64,000 nt of DNA from JAAEUB01 sp964550345 (GTDB lineage: Bacteria; Pseudomonadota; Alphaproteobacteria; Rhodobacterales; Rhodobacteraceae), in assembly GCA_964550345.1 (NCBI GenBank), contig CAZJYZ010000001.1, forward strand, positions 124,001 to 188,000, given 5' to 3'. Every line of letters begins with the position of its first letter. The first letter of the stretch is position 1. This document shows, piece by piece, positions 52,132-60,382 of this stretch. Under the pieces are notes generated by a model. The model worked only from the letters and a program-made list of their open reading frames with translations, was not told the DNA's origin and did no database searches. Made by a program: the position numbers and the translations under genes.

Positions 52132-52272
52132 GATGTCTCCGGGTTATCAAGTGTTTTAACGGGGATAGTGGAATTTAGTCGGTTTTAAAACCTGCGCACA
52201 ACAATGCCTTATGCGACCAATTGCCCTCTCACCAAAAATGGGAAGATTAACACGGTTAATTCATGCAGGCGG

Positions 52273-52377
52273 TCAGCCCTCTGACTGGCTTTCCTGCGCG
52301 CCGGGTTTTGTGGGCGCTCCGTCCACACCACAGGTGGCAAGCATCAGAAAGGCAGCTATAAAAACAAGGCGGATCAT
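52273..52377 (-). CDS. Short lipoprotein, LptM-like
   Basis: A 34-residue open frame starting ATG at 52377 within the argH stop (ATGA overlap). The sequence is MIRLVFIAAFLMLATC followed by GVDGAPTKPG and an acidic end: a complete type II signal with lipobox LATC and a lipidated Cys16. Short lipoproteins of this kind between argH and lysA are common in proteobacteria; in E. coli the homologous LptM (YifL) helps mature the LptD lipopolysaccharide channel. Assignment as LptM is by position and length, not by sequence similarity that I could check. Confidence 0.72.
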   Translation of the reverse strand: MIRLVFIAAFLMLATCGVDGAPTKPGAQESQSEG

Positions 52378-53771
52378 TTCAGTTTGTCCTTCCAGCGGTC
52401 TATCTGCATTTTAACCTCGCTTGGTGCGGTGCCGCCATAACTAACCCGGCTAGCTACTGAATTATGCACACCCAACACCTGAAATACATCCTTTGTGATG
52501 GCCTCATGTACGAATTGCATATCAGTCAGTGTCAGATCAGGCAGATCACAATCATTGTTTTCGGCCAAGGCAACCAATGCGCCGGTAACATGATGCGCCT
52601 CGCGAAACGGCATGTTCAGTTCTCGCACCAGCCAGTCCGCCAAATCAGTGGCTGTGGAAAAACCACTTGCCGCTGCTGTTTCCAGCGCATCCTTGTTGGC
52701 CGACATATCCGCCACCATCCCGGTCATGGCAGCAAGCCCCAGCATCAGGCTGTCGGCGGCATCAAAGACCTGTTCCTTGTCTTCCTGCATGTCCTTAGAA
52801 TAGGTCAGCGGCAGGCCCTTCATGACAGTAAACAGGCCAACCATCGCCCCCATAATCCGGCCGATTTTGGCACGAATCAACTCGGCCGCATCCGGATTTT
52901 TCTTTTGCGGCATGATAGAGGAACCGGTTGAGAACCGGTCTGACAAAGCCACAAAGCGAAACTGCGCCGAGGACCAGATTACCAGCTCTTCGGCAAAGCG
53001 TGAAAGATGCATGGCCGTGATGGCGCTGGCAGACAGGAATTCCAGCGCAAAGTCGCGATCGGCCACTGCATCAAGCGAGTTCGCAGCTGGCGCGTCAAAG
53101 CCCAGCGCTTGGGCCGTCATATGCCGGTCTATGGGGAAAGACGTGCCTGCCAGAGCCGCAGCCCCAAGGGGGCTTTCGTTCATCCGGGCGCGCGCATCGC
53201 GAAACCGGGAAAGATCACGGCCAAACATCTCGACATAAGCCATCATGTGGTGACCCCATGTTACCGGCTGGGCGACCTGCAAATGTGTGAAGCCTGGCAT
53301 GACCCAATCAGCCCCGGCCTCGGCCTGCTCAAGCAGAGCGTTAATCAAAGCAGTCAGCCCGTCGATTGCCGCGTCTGCCTGATCACGCACCCACATGCGA
53401 AAATCCAACGCCACCTGGTCATTGCGCGAACGCGCAGTATGCAACCGGCCAGCAGGTTCGCCAATAAGATCGCTCAGCCGGGCCTCCACATTCATGTGGA
53501 TATCCTCCAGTGCGGTGGAAAATTCAAAAGTACCGCCCTCGATCTCTGACAAAACAGTGAGCAGGCCTTCCCGGATCGCGTCAGCATCGCTATCTGTGAT
53601 GATGCCCGCGCTTGCCAACATGGCGGCGTGGGCACGAGAGCCTTCGATGTCCTGACGGGCAAGGCGCTGGTCAAACCCGATCGAGGCATTGATTGCCTCC
53701 ATGATTGCATCGGGTCCGGACGCAAAGCGCCCGCCCCACATGGCATTTGCGGCTTTCGTTTTGTCACTCAT
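52374..53771 (-). CDS. argH: Argininosuccinate lyase
   Basis: A 465-residue enzyme of arginine synthesis. Fumarase/aspartase superfamily motifs: HTARSRNDQV around residue 111, FTHLQVAQPVTWG (general acid/base His163) and the signature GSSIMPQKKNPDAAE at 283-297 with catalytic Ser284/285. It overlaps the short lipoprotein gene by 4 nt. A TlpA-like gene is divergent 26 nt away. Confidence 0.96.
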   Translation of the reverse strand: MSDKTKAANAMWGGRFASGPDAIMEAINASIGFDQRLARQDIEGSRAHAAMLASAGIITDSDADAIREGLLTVLSEIEGGTFEFSTALEDIHMNVEARLSDLIGEPAGRLHTARSRNDQVALDFRMWVRDQADAAIDGLTALINALLEQAEAGADWVMPGFTHLQVAQPVTWGHHMMAYVEMFGRDLSRFRDARARMNESPLGAAALAGTSFPIDRHMTAQALGFDAPAANSLDAVADRDFALEFLSASAITAMHLSRFAEELVIWSSAQFRFVALSDRFSTGSSIMPQKKNPDAAELIRAKIGRIMGAMVGLFTVMKGLPLTYSKDMQEDKEQVFDAADSLMLGLAAMTGMVADMSANKDALETAAASGFSTATDLADWLVRELNMPFREAHHVTGALVALAENNDCDLPDLTLTDMQFVHEAITKDVFQVLGVHNSVASRVSYGGTAPSEVKMQIDRWKDKLK

Positions 53772-53797
53772 GGGTCAATTGCCTTTAGGAGTTTATC

Positions 53798-54352
53798 ATG
53801 CGTCTGATCTTTCCGGCCCTGCTATACGCGGCCCTTGCCACCCTTGCAAACCCCGCCAGCGCGGATATTGCCGCAGCCGAGGCCTTGCGCGAAGGGGATA
53901 TGACGAAACTCATCTTCTCAAGCACACCCAAAAGTGCCGGGCAGACGCCATTTACAGACCCGGATGGGGGTGAACATCTTTTGTCAGATTACGAAGGCCA
54001 GGTGGTGCTGGTGAACTTCTGGGCTACCTGGTGCGCGCCCTGCCGCAAGGAAATGCCGACTTTGGAAGCGTTACAGGTTGAACTGGGCGGGGATGATTTT
54101 CAGGTCGTCACCATCGCCACAGGCCGCAATAAAGTCGCCGGTATCAACCGCTTTTTTGAGGAAGCCTCGGTAAGCCACTTGCCGGTATTTCTTGACCCTA
54201 AAAGCACGTTGGCACGCGAAATGCTCGTACTTGGACTGCCAATATCCGTTGTGCTTAACCGAGAGGGGCAAGAGGTTGCGCGCCTGAAAGGGGATGCGGA
54301 CTGGGCCTCGGAAAGTGCCTTTGCCATTTTCAGGGAATTAATGAACGAATAG
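53798..54352 (+). CDS. tlpA: TlpA-family thiol-disulfide reductase
   Basis: A 184-residue periplasmic thioredoxin-like protein. A signal peptide of about 22 residues (ANPASA-DI) precedes the fold. The redox motif WCAPC is at 78-82 (ATWCAPCRKEMP), and the cis-proline segment is LGLPISVVLNREG. It probably keeps apocytochrome c or copper-site cysteines reduced. Divergence from argH is the usual order in Rhodobacterales. Confidence 0.93.
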   Translation: MRLIFPALLYAALATLANPASADIAAAEALREGDMTKLIFSSTPKSAGQTPFTDPDGGEHLLSDYEGQVVLVNFWATWCAPCRKEMPTLEALQVELGGDDFQVVTIATGRNKVAGINRFFEEASVSHLPVFLDPKSTLAREMLVLGLPISVVLNREGQEVARLKGDADWASESAFAIFRELMNE

Positions 54353-54420
54353 GGCGCTCCCGCCCATTGGCGCCCCTGCCGGGGCTTCTCTGGTTGGGCC
54401 GGGCGCGCTACGCGCGACCA
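54352..54420. repeat. GC-rich palindromic region between convergent tlpA and tag
   Basis: Three nested or adjacent stems are visible: GGGCGC/GCGCCC (54352-54375), CCCC TGCC GGGG (54373-54384) and GCGCG CTA CGCGC (54403-54415), with TGGT/ACCA closing the last. It probably ends both convergent transcripts and looks like a repetitive palindromic element. Confidence 0.5.
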
Positions 54421-54458
54421 GATATGTGTACGACGGCGTGGAAAAAATTCGAAACAGA

Positions 54459-55046
54459 TCAGCGCGTTAAGGTTTGCACATCTGCATGGCGCGGACATCC
54501 CGCAAGGTGATCATTGACCAACCCACAGGCCTGCATCCAGGCGTAAACTATGGTTGGACCGCAAAACTTAAACCCAAGCTTTTTCAGGTCTTTAGAAATC
54601 TGTGTTGACAATGGGGTAAATGCCGGCACGTCTTTGAGTTGCGCATGGCTGTTTACCAATGGCTTACCATCCACATAGGCCCATATAAGATCCGCGAAGG
54701 CATCAGCCCCGCCCAGTTCGAGAAACGCATGCGCATTGCCAATGGTTGCCTCGATCTTCCCGCGGTGGCGGATAATTCCTTTGTCAGATAGCAACCGGGT
54801 GACGTCACTTTCCCCCCATGCCGCAATAATTTGCGGCTGGAACCCTTGGAAAGCAACGCGAAAATTTTCACGTTTTTTCAAAATGGTGATCCAGCTAAGC
54901 CCTGCCTGAAATCCGTCCAGGATCAGTTTTTCCCACAAGGCACGGCCGTCATATTCCGGCACCCCCCATTCCTCATCATGGTATGTGATATATATCTCTT
55001 CACCGCCAACCCAACCGCATCTGTCTGCCATGTCACCCACTTTCAT
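54459..55046 (-). CDS. tag: DNA-3-methyladenine glycosylase I
   Basis: A repair enzyme of about 195 residues that removes 3-methyladenine from DNA. Family motifs: RCGWV, YITYHDEEWGVPEYDGRALWEKLILDGFQAGLSW, ILKKRENFRVAFQGF, and near the end LKKLGFKFCGPTIVYAWMQACGLVNDH (zinc-ligand His/Cys set). Start 55046 (MKVGDMADRC) has a GAGGGGG box; 55031 is also possible and closer to the E. coli start. Confidence 0.93.
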   Translation of the reverse strand: MKVGDMADRCGWVGGEEIYITYHDEEWGVPEYDGRALWEKLILDGFQAGLSWITILKKRENFRVAFQGFQPQIIAAWGESDVTRLLSDKGIIRHRGKIEATIGNAHAFLELGGADAFADLIWAYVDGKPLVNSHAQLKDVPAFTPLSTQISKDLKKLGFKFCGPTIVYAWMQACGLVNDHLAGCPRHADVQTLTR

Positions 55047-55158
55047 TTCATTGCTCCTGCCCCCTCTTCCAGACAATTTTAGGCAAAAGCGACCGTTCAC
55101 ATATTGTTAGCAGCTATGGCGCAAAACTGGCGGCAAATTTGTTTCGAAAGAGAAAAAC

Positions 55159-55992
55159 ATGGGCGACCAAACCCTGACCGACCCCGCAGCCTCGCTTTCA
55201 AATCCACTCTCGATGATGATATCGGCGCAAGACCGCGACACGCTCAATATGGTGCACGAGGCGCTGGCGAATAAACATGTGATGCTTGCCTTTCAGCCAG
55301 TGGTGCAAACCGCAGAGCCTGACAAAATCGCGTTTTATGAGGGTTTGATCCGGGTACTGGACAGAAAAGGTCGCATCATTCCAGCCAAAGATTTTATCAA
55401 AATTGTTGAAAACACCGAAATGGGGCGAATCATTGATGCGTTAGCGCTGGAAAAAGGTCTGGAAGCGCTGGAAATCGAACCAGGGTTGCGCCTGGCCATC
55501 AACATGTCTGCTCGGTCAATCGGGTACCCGCGCTGGAACAAGGTCTTGCAGGCTGGTCTGAAGAAGGATCCGACAATAGCAGAGCGTCTGATCCTTGAAA
55601 TCACCGAAAGTACGGCAATAACACTACCAGAAATCGTTCAGGTATTTATGAATGATTTACAGATGCAGGGAATCTCGTTCGCGCTGGACGATTTTGGGTC
55701 AGGATTCACCTCCTTCAAGTACCTCAAGGAATTCTACTTTGACATCCTCAAGATAGATGGAGAGTTCATTCGCGGCATTCACAAAAATGCTGACAATCAG
55801 GCGATCACCCGGGCGATCTTATCAATGGCGAGGGACATGGAAATGTTCACTGTTGCGGAAAATGTAGAAATCGCGGAGGACGCAAAAAAATTGATGGAGA
55901 TGGGAATCGACTGCATGCAAGGCTATTTCTTTGGCGCTCCGACCGTTTCTCCTTATTGGCAAACAGAAGACGCCCGTCTCAAGGTCAGTTAG
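55159..55992 (+). CDS. EAL-domain cyclic-di-GMP phosphodiesterase
   Basis: A 277-residue stand-alone EAL protein without membrane or sensor domain. The catalytic set is complete: Glu61 in YEGLIR (EGL variant of EAL), Asn115 in INMSARS, Glu147 in LEITES, Asp177-Asp178 in LDDFGSG, Lys198 in KIDGEF, Glu234 in VAENVE and Gln254 in MQGYFFG. It should hydrolyse cyclic-di-GMP and lower its level, affecting motility and attachment. It ends 151 nt before phaA. Confidence 0.93.
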   Translation: MGDQTLTDPAASLSNPLSMMISAQDRDTLNMVHEALANKHVMLAFQPVVQTAEPDKIAFYEGLIRVLDRKGRIIPAKDFIKIVENTEMGRIIDALALEKGLEALEIEPGLRLAINMSARSIGYPRWNKVLQAGLKKDPTIAERLILEITESTAITLPEIVQVFMNDLQMQGISFALDDFGSGFTSFKYLKEFYFDILKIDGEFIRGIHKNADNQAITRAILSMARDMEMFTVAENVEIAEDAKKLMEMGIDCMQGYFFGAPTVSPYWQTEDARLKVS

Positions 55993-56030
55993 ATTATCCA
56001 CCTGTGCCCGGCCTCAACGCTTGATTTTTT

Positions 56031-56041
56031 CTGCGGCGCAG
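56031..56041. promoter_or_regulatory. Candidate PhaR operator upstream of phaA
   Basis: CTGC GGC GCAG is an exact CTGC-N3-GCAG dyad, the motif I recall for PhaR of Rhodobacter (not checked). It lies 103 nt upstream of the phaA start. Confidence 0.5.
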
Positions 56042-56143
56042 CATAAGCCTGTTCATTGTATACTTGCGTCTACATCCTATCCAATAGGGCACAGGAAAGT
56101 GTTGAAGTGTTTGGCGCCTAAAAATGGACAATGGAGGCCAGAC

Positions 56144-57322
56144 ATGACCAATATCGTAATCGTTTCCGCAGCACGAACCGCCGTCGGCTCGTTTTCCGGC
56201 GGCTTTGCCAGCACACCTGCACATGATCTTGGGGCGACAGTGCTTGAGGCGATCATTGAGCGCGCCGGTATCGAAAAAAGCGAAGTCTCGGAGACCATTC
56301 TGGGTCAGGTATTGTCGGCGGGACAAGGACAAAACCCGGCACGCCAGGCGCATATCAATGCCGGTCTTCCGATTGAAAGTTCGGCCTGGGGAGTTAACCA
56401 GGTTTGTGGCTCCGGCTTGCGGGCAGTAGCGCTAGGCGCACAACATATCATGTTGGGTGATGCCAATATCGTTGCAGCGGGCGGCCAGGAAAACATGTCA
56501 CTTTCACCGCATGTGGCGCATCTTCGTGCCGGTCATAAAATGGGCGACGTAAAGTTCATCGATCTGATGATCCGCGACGGGTTATGGGACGCCTTTAATG
56601 GCTACCACATGGGTCAGACCGCCGAGAATGTTGCCGAAAAATGGCAAATCAGCCGCGAAGAGCAAGACACTTTTGCCGTGGCCAGTCAGAACAAAGCAGA
56701 AGCCGCCCAAAAGGCCGGGCGCTTTGACGACGAAGTGGTGCCATTCACCGTAAAGACCCGCAAAGGCGATATCGTCATTGATAAAGACGAGTACATTCGC
56801 CACGGCGCCACGCTCGAAGCGATGCAAAAACTGCGCCCTGCTTTCATGCGCGATGGCGGCACTGTGACCGCAGCAAATGCTTCAGGCATCAACGATGGTG
56901 CGGCAGGTGTGTTGCTGATGAGTGCCGAGGAAGCGGAAAAGCGCGGGCTTGAGCCTTTGGCGCGTATTGCCTCTTACGCCACCGTTGGTCTGGACCCTTC
57001 AATCATGGGCGTGGGCCCCATCTATGCCAGCCGTAAGGCGCTGGACAAGGCCGGGTGGAAAGCAAACGACCTAGACCTGATCGAAGCGAACGAAGCATTT
57101 GCCGCGCAGGCCTGTGCTGTTAACAAAGACATGGGTTGGGACCCTGAAAAGGTGAATGTAAATGGCGGTGCGATCGCCATAGGCCACCCGATTGGCGCAT
57201 CCGGCGCCCGTATCCTCAACACCCTGTTGTTCGAAATGAAACGCCGTGACGCAAAGAAGGGTCTGGCGACACTTTGCATCGGCGGGGGCATGGGTGTGGC
57301 CATGTGTTTTGAGCGGGATTAA
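56144..57322 (+). CDS. phaA: Acetyl-CoA acetyltransferase (beta-ketothiolase)
   Basis: A 392-residue biosynthetic thiolase that condenses two acetyl-CoA to acetoacetyl-CoA, the first step to polyhydroxybutyrate. The nucleophile Cys88 is in NQVCGSG, His348 is in GHPIGASGAR and Cys378 in TLCIGGGMG. The start at 56144 has a GGAGG box 5 nt upstream; a longer frame would run back into the EAL gene. phaB follows after 105 nt on the same strand. Confidence 0.95.
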   Translation: MTNIVIVSAARTAVGSFSGGFASTPAHDLGATVLEAIIERAGIEKSEVSETILGQVLSAGQGQNPARQAHINAGLPIESSAWGVNQVCGSGLRAVALGAQHIMLGDANIVAAGGQENMSLSPHVAHLRAGHKMGDVKFIDLMIRDGLWDAFNGYHMGQTAENVAEKWQISREEQDTFAVASQNKAEAAQKAGRFDDEVVPFTVKTRKGDIVIDKDEYIRHGATLEAMQKLRPAFMRDGGTVTAANASGINDGAAGVLLMSAEEAEKRGLEPLARIASYATVGLDPSIMGVGPIYASRKALDKAGWKANDLDLIEANEAFAAQACAVNKDMGWDPEKVNVNGGAIAIGHPIGASGARILNTLLFEMKRRDAKKGLATLCIGGGMGVAMCFERD

Positions 57323-57352
57323 TACCATTTCTTCAAAAAAGGGGAAATCCTG

Positions 57353-57371
57353 TGCGCAATAATGTTGCGCA
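57353..57371. promoter_or_regulatory. Inverted repeat in the phaA-phaB gap
   Basis: TGCGCAA (57353-57359), TAATG, TTGCGCA (57365-57371) is a perfect 7-bp dyad 57 nt upstream of phaB. TGC/GCA arms fit PhaR-type recognition and suggest a second control point inside the operon. Confidence 0.5.
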
Positions 57372-57427
57372 TACCTTGCCATTTCGGTAATTCCATTGCG
57401 AGCACGAATCAAAAGGACAGAGAGCAC

Positions 57428-58150
57428 ATGGCACGGGTTGCATTAGTTACAGGGGGTACGCGCGGCATTGGCGCGGCCATTTCCACCGGTTTGAAAAATG
57501 CGGGTTACAGCGTTGCTGCAAGCTATGCAGGTAATGAGGAAGCCGCGGCGGCCTTCACCGCTGAAACGGGTATTCAAACCTTTAAGTGGTCCGTGGCTGA
57601 CTATGACGCCTGCGCTGCTGGGGTGGCAGAGGTCGAGGCCACTCTTGGCCCCATCGATGTGCTTGTTAACAATGCAGGCATCACCCGCGATGCCCCCTTT
57701 CACCGCATGACACGCGATCAGTGGCAAGAGGTGATAGACACCAACCTTTCCGGCGTTTTTAACATGACCCATCCTGTCTGGCCGGGCATGCGTGAACGAA
57801 AATTTGGTCGTATCATTACCATCAGCTCGATCAATGGCCAAAAAGGCCAGTTCGGACAGGTCAATTACGCCGCCTCGAAAGCCGGTGATCTTGGCCTGAC
57901 CAAAAGCCTTGCACAGGAAGGCGCCCGTTTTGGCATTACTGCCAACGCCATCTGTCCGGGTTATATCGCAACCGAAATGGTTATGGCCGTACCGGAAAAG
58001 GTCCGCGAAAGTATTATCAGCCAAATCCCCACGGGCCGGTTGGGTGAACCCGAAGAGATTGCGCGCTGCGTGACTTTCCTGGCCTCAGATGACGCCGAAT
58101 TTATCAACGGATCAACTATAACCGCCAATGGCGGGCAATTCTTCGTCTGA
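57428..58150 (+). CDS. phaB: Acetoacetyl-CoA reductase
   Basis: A 240-residue short-chain dehydrogenase that reduces acetoacetyl-CoA to (R)-3-hydroxybutyryl-CoA with NADPH. The cofactor motif is TGGTRGIG (8-15), NNAG at 81-84, and the catalytic triad is Ser134, Tyr147 and Lys151 (YAASK). Start 57428 is fixed by the family N-terminus MARVALVTGG. The polymer synthase phaC is not in the window. Confidence 0.95.
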   Translation: MARVALVTGGTRGIGAAISTGLKNAGYSVAASYAGNEEAAAAFTAETGIQTFKWSVADYDACAAGVAEVEATLGPIDVLVNNAGITRDAPFHRMTRDQWQEVIDTNLSGVFNMTHPVWPGMRERKFGRIITISSINGQKGQFGQVNYAASKAGDLGLTKSLAQEGARFGITANAICPGYIATEMVMAVPEKVRESIISQIPTGRLGEPEEIARCVTFLASDDAEFINGSTITANGGQFFV

Positions 58151-58157
58151 AGCCAGG

Positions 58158-59039
58158 ATGGATGGAAGCAAAAACCGGGCCACTGCAATAGGATTTATTG
58201 CAGTGGTTTTGTGGTCCTTGCTGGCCCTTTTCACCGTTGGCTCGGCCCCCGTACCACCCCTGCAACTGAATGCTATCGCGTTTGCCATTGGCGGTTTGGC
58301 TGGGGTATTCTGGATCATACGTGGCGGCCGACAACGGCAGTTGCTTGACGTCAGTTGGAAAACCTATGCCTTTGGGACAGCGGGGCTTTTTGGTTACCAC
58401 CTACTTTATTTTACCGCCCTGCGATTGGCCCCTGCCGCCGAGGCTGGTCTGATTGCCTATCTATGGCCCCTGCTAATTGTCCTGTTTTCAGGCTTGCTGC
58501 CCGGAGAGAGCCTGCGCAAAGGACATGTCGCGGGAGCGGTTATAAGTTTTGCTGGGGCGGCCCTGATAATTTCTGGTGGGGGGGCCGAGTTTTCCAGCGC
58601 GTCATTACCCGGATATGGGCTCGCGCTGCTTTGCGCAATCGTTTGGGCTGGATATTCTGTTCTATCACGACGGCTGGGCCTGGTACCAACAGCAAGCGTT
58701 GCTATCTTTTGTTTGCTGACATCGGCCCTTTCCCTGCCCTTGCACATCATATTTGAGGAAACCATCTGGCCAAATGGCATGCTGGGGTGGGGAGCGATCG
58801 TCGCCCTTGGGCTTGGGCCGGTCGGGTTGGCATTTTATGTGTGGGATTTTGGCGTTAAAAACGGCGACATACAGCTTCTGGGTACAACCGCGTATGCGGC
58901 ACCTCTGTTTTCGACATGTATACTTGTCATAGCAGGCATTGCAGATGCCAGCATGACATTGGCGGGCGCCACATTATTGATAACTGCTGGGTCGGTTATT
59001 GCCGCACGAAGCTCCTCAAAAAGGCAGCCTGACGCTTAA
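58158..59039 (+). CDS. EamA/DMT-family membrane transporter
   Basis: A 293-residue protein with ten predicted helices in two EamA repeats (about 10-135 and 150-285). The first repeat ends with ALRLAPAAEAGLIAYLWPLL and the second with GDIQLLGTTAYAAPLFST, both typical. It probably exports a small metabolite. The gene starts 7 nt after phaB, so it may share the transcript without an obvious functional link. Confidence 0.87.
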   Translation: MDGSKNRATAIGFIAVVLWSLLALFTVGSAPVPPLQLNAIAFAIGGLAGVFWIIRGGRQRQLLDVSWKTYAFGTAGLFGYHLLYFTALRLAPAAEAGLIAYLWPLLIVLFSGLLPGESLRKGHVAGAVISFAGAALIISGGGAEFSSASLPGYGLALLCAIVWAGYSVLSRRLGLVPTASVAIFCLLTSALSLPLHIIFEETIWPNGMLGWGAIVALGLGPVGLAFYVWDFGVKNGDIQLLGTTAYAAPLFSTCILVIAGIADASMTLAGATLLITAGSVIAARSSSKRQPDA

Positions 59040-59056
59040 AGTTTCCTTACTGCGCG

Positions 59057-59221
59057 TTAATCGCTCAGACGCTCAATCTCTTCTTTCAGTTTGAGCTTTT
59101 GTTTTTTCAACTCGGAGATGCGCAAATCGTTGCTACCTGGTTGGCGTTGTACCTCTTCCACTTCCACTGAAAGGGCCTCGTGTTTCTTGCGAAGCTGCTG
59201 CAAATGCGAGCTTACGTCCAT
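59057..59221 (-). CDS. DUF465/YdcH-family short coiled-coil protein
   Basis: A 54-residue, strongly charged helical protein (SSHLQQLRKKHEALSVEVEE then ELKKQKLKLKEEIERLSD) of the YdcH/DUF465 family. Function unknown. The start at 59221 is preceded by an AGAGGAGG box 7 nt upstream, better than a longer frame to 59272. Confidence 0.9.
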   Translation of the reverse strand: MDVSSHLQQLRKKHEALSVEVEEVQRQPGSNDLRISELKKQKLKLKEEIERLSD

Positions 59222-59350
59222 TGGTATCCTCCTCTTTGCTTTAATAGGTGTATTGCACCACAAAATGCACAATTTGTCACGCGAATGATGCTCCGCCTAT
59301 CAAAGAGATGGTTGTTCGAATTAACTTAAGATTTTATGGAAATTGGTCGA

Positions 59351-60112
59351 TTACCAAAGAGGCAGAGCAACCCCATCTCGCAAAATTGCGCTGACTTCCT
59401 GTCGGTAACTCTCTGCGTCGCCCACATGCTCGGCCCCGTCATGCAAAATCAGTGGAGCTGCAAGGCGGAAGGCCCCGCGCCCCCCTTTACGGGCATGTAG
59501 GAGTATCAAGGTTGCCGCCCGACCTTCACGCGCACAAAGAGGTTTGACCAAAATGGTGCCCATTCGCTCATCAAACGCGGCCAGGATTTCAGGCAATCGT
59601 TCTGCCTTTTGAATCATGGTCAGGTAACCACGTGGTTTGAGTCGTTTTGTCGCTGCCTTTATCCAATCTTCCAACGGTGTTTGTTCACCCTTGGAAGCCT
59701 CTCGCCCTTCATCCGGTGCAACGGGGCCACCTTCGCGAAGGTGATAGGGAGGATTCATTATGACATGATCAAAGCTTTCTTCGCGCACCGCTTCCGGCAG
59801 GGCTGTTATGTCCGCCTCATGCACATCAAGATCAATGTCATTGTCAAAGGCGTTGCGGCGCGCAAGTTCGGCATAATCTGTCTGCTTTTCAACCGCCACA
59901 AGGCGCAGGCCGCTAACACGTGAACCAAGTGATAAAATCGCAGCCCCGGCACCGCAGCCAAGTTCCAGCACCGATTCACCTTCATGCGCGTTGACAGAGG
60001 CCGCCAGGAAGACAGGATCGACCCCGGCACGGTACCCTTTACGCGGCTGCATCAGCATCAACCGCCCCCCCAGAAACTTATCAACACTGATTGAATCGCG
60101 TGCAAAACCCAT
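59351..60112 (-). CDS. TrmN6-like tRNA adenine-N6 methyltransferase
   Basis: A 253-residue class I methyltransferase. SAM motif I is LELGCGAGAA (49-58) and the catalytic NPPY is at 120-123, as in tRNA1(Val) adenine37-N6 methyltransferase (TrmN6/YfiC) and related N6-adenine enzymes. FARDSISVDKFLGG at the N-terminus is conserved in alphaproteobacterial members. The gene starts 2 nt after the DUF2007 stop, so the two are coupled. Confidence 0.9.
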   Translation of the reverse strand: MGFARDSISVDKFLGGRLMLMQPRKGYRAGVDPVFLAASVNAHEGESVLELGCGAGAAILSLGSRVSGLRLVAVEKQTDYAELARRNAFDNDIDLDVHEADITALPEAVREESFDHVIMNPPYHLREGGPVAPDEGREASKGEQTPLEDWIKAATKRLKPRGYLTMIQKAERLPEILAAFDERMGTILVKPLCAREGRAATLILLHARKGGRGAFRLAAPLILHDGAEHVGDAESYRQEVSAILRDGVALPLW

Positions 60113-60114
60113 AT

Positions 60115-60330
60115 TTACTTCTCCACAAGAATCCCATTGTCGCGCATCGCCCGGCGGGCCTGCGCAATACTCTCATCGGGGACCATAAGGCGACGAGGTA
60201 AAATTCCTATTGATCCGTCCAAAACGCTCATATGGACGTCCATGACAAAGTGTTTTATACCCTCGCCATCAAGTAAGGCTGTGGCAAAAGCCAGAGTTGC
60301 AGGGTCGTTTGTTCGAATAAGTTCTTTCAT
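60115..60330 (-). CDS. DUF2007 putative signal-transducing protein
   Basis: A 71-residue protein matching DUF2007: MKELIRTNDPATLAFATALLDGEGI followed by a DVHMSVLDGSIGILPRRLMV segment. A single helix-strand-strand unit; function unknown. Start at 60330 matches the family; 60348 is possible. It is divergent from the polyprenyl synthase gene and co-oriented with the methyltransferase. Confidence 0.85.
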   Translation of the reverse strand: MKELIRTNDPATLAFATALLDGEGIKHFVMDVHMSVLDGSIGILPRRLMVPDESIAQARRAMRDNGILVEK

Positions 60331-60382
60331 ACTCAAGGACTTATACATAAGGGCCGGAATTGTCGAGTTAGGTGACAGGATT

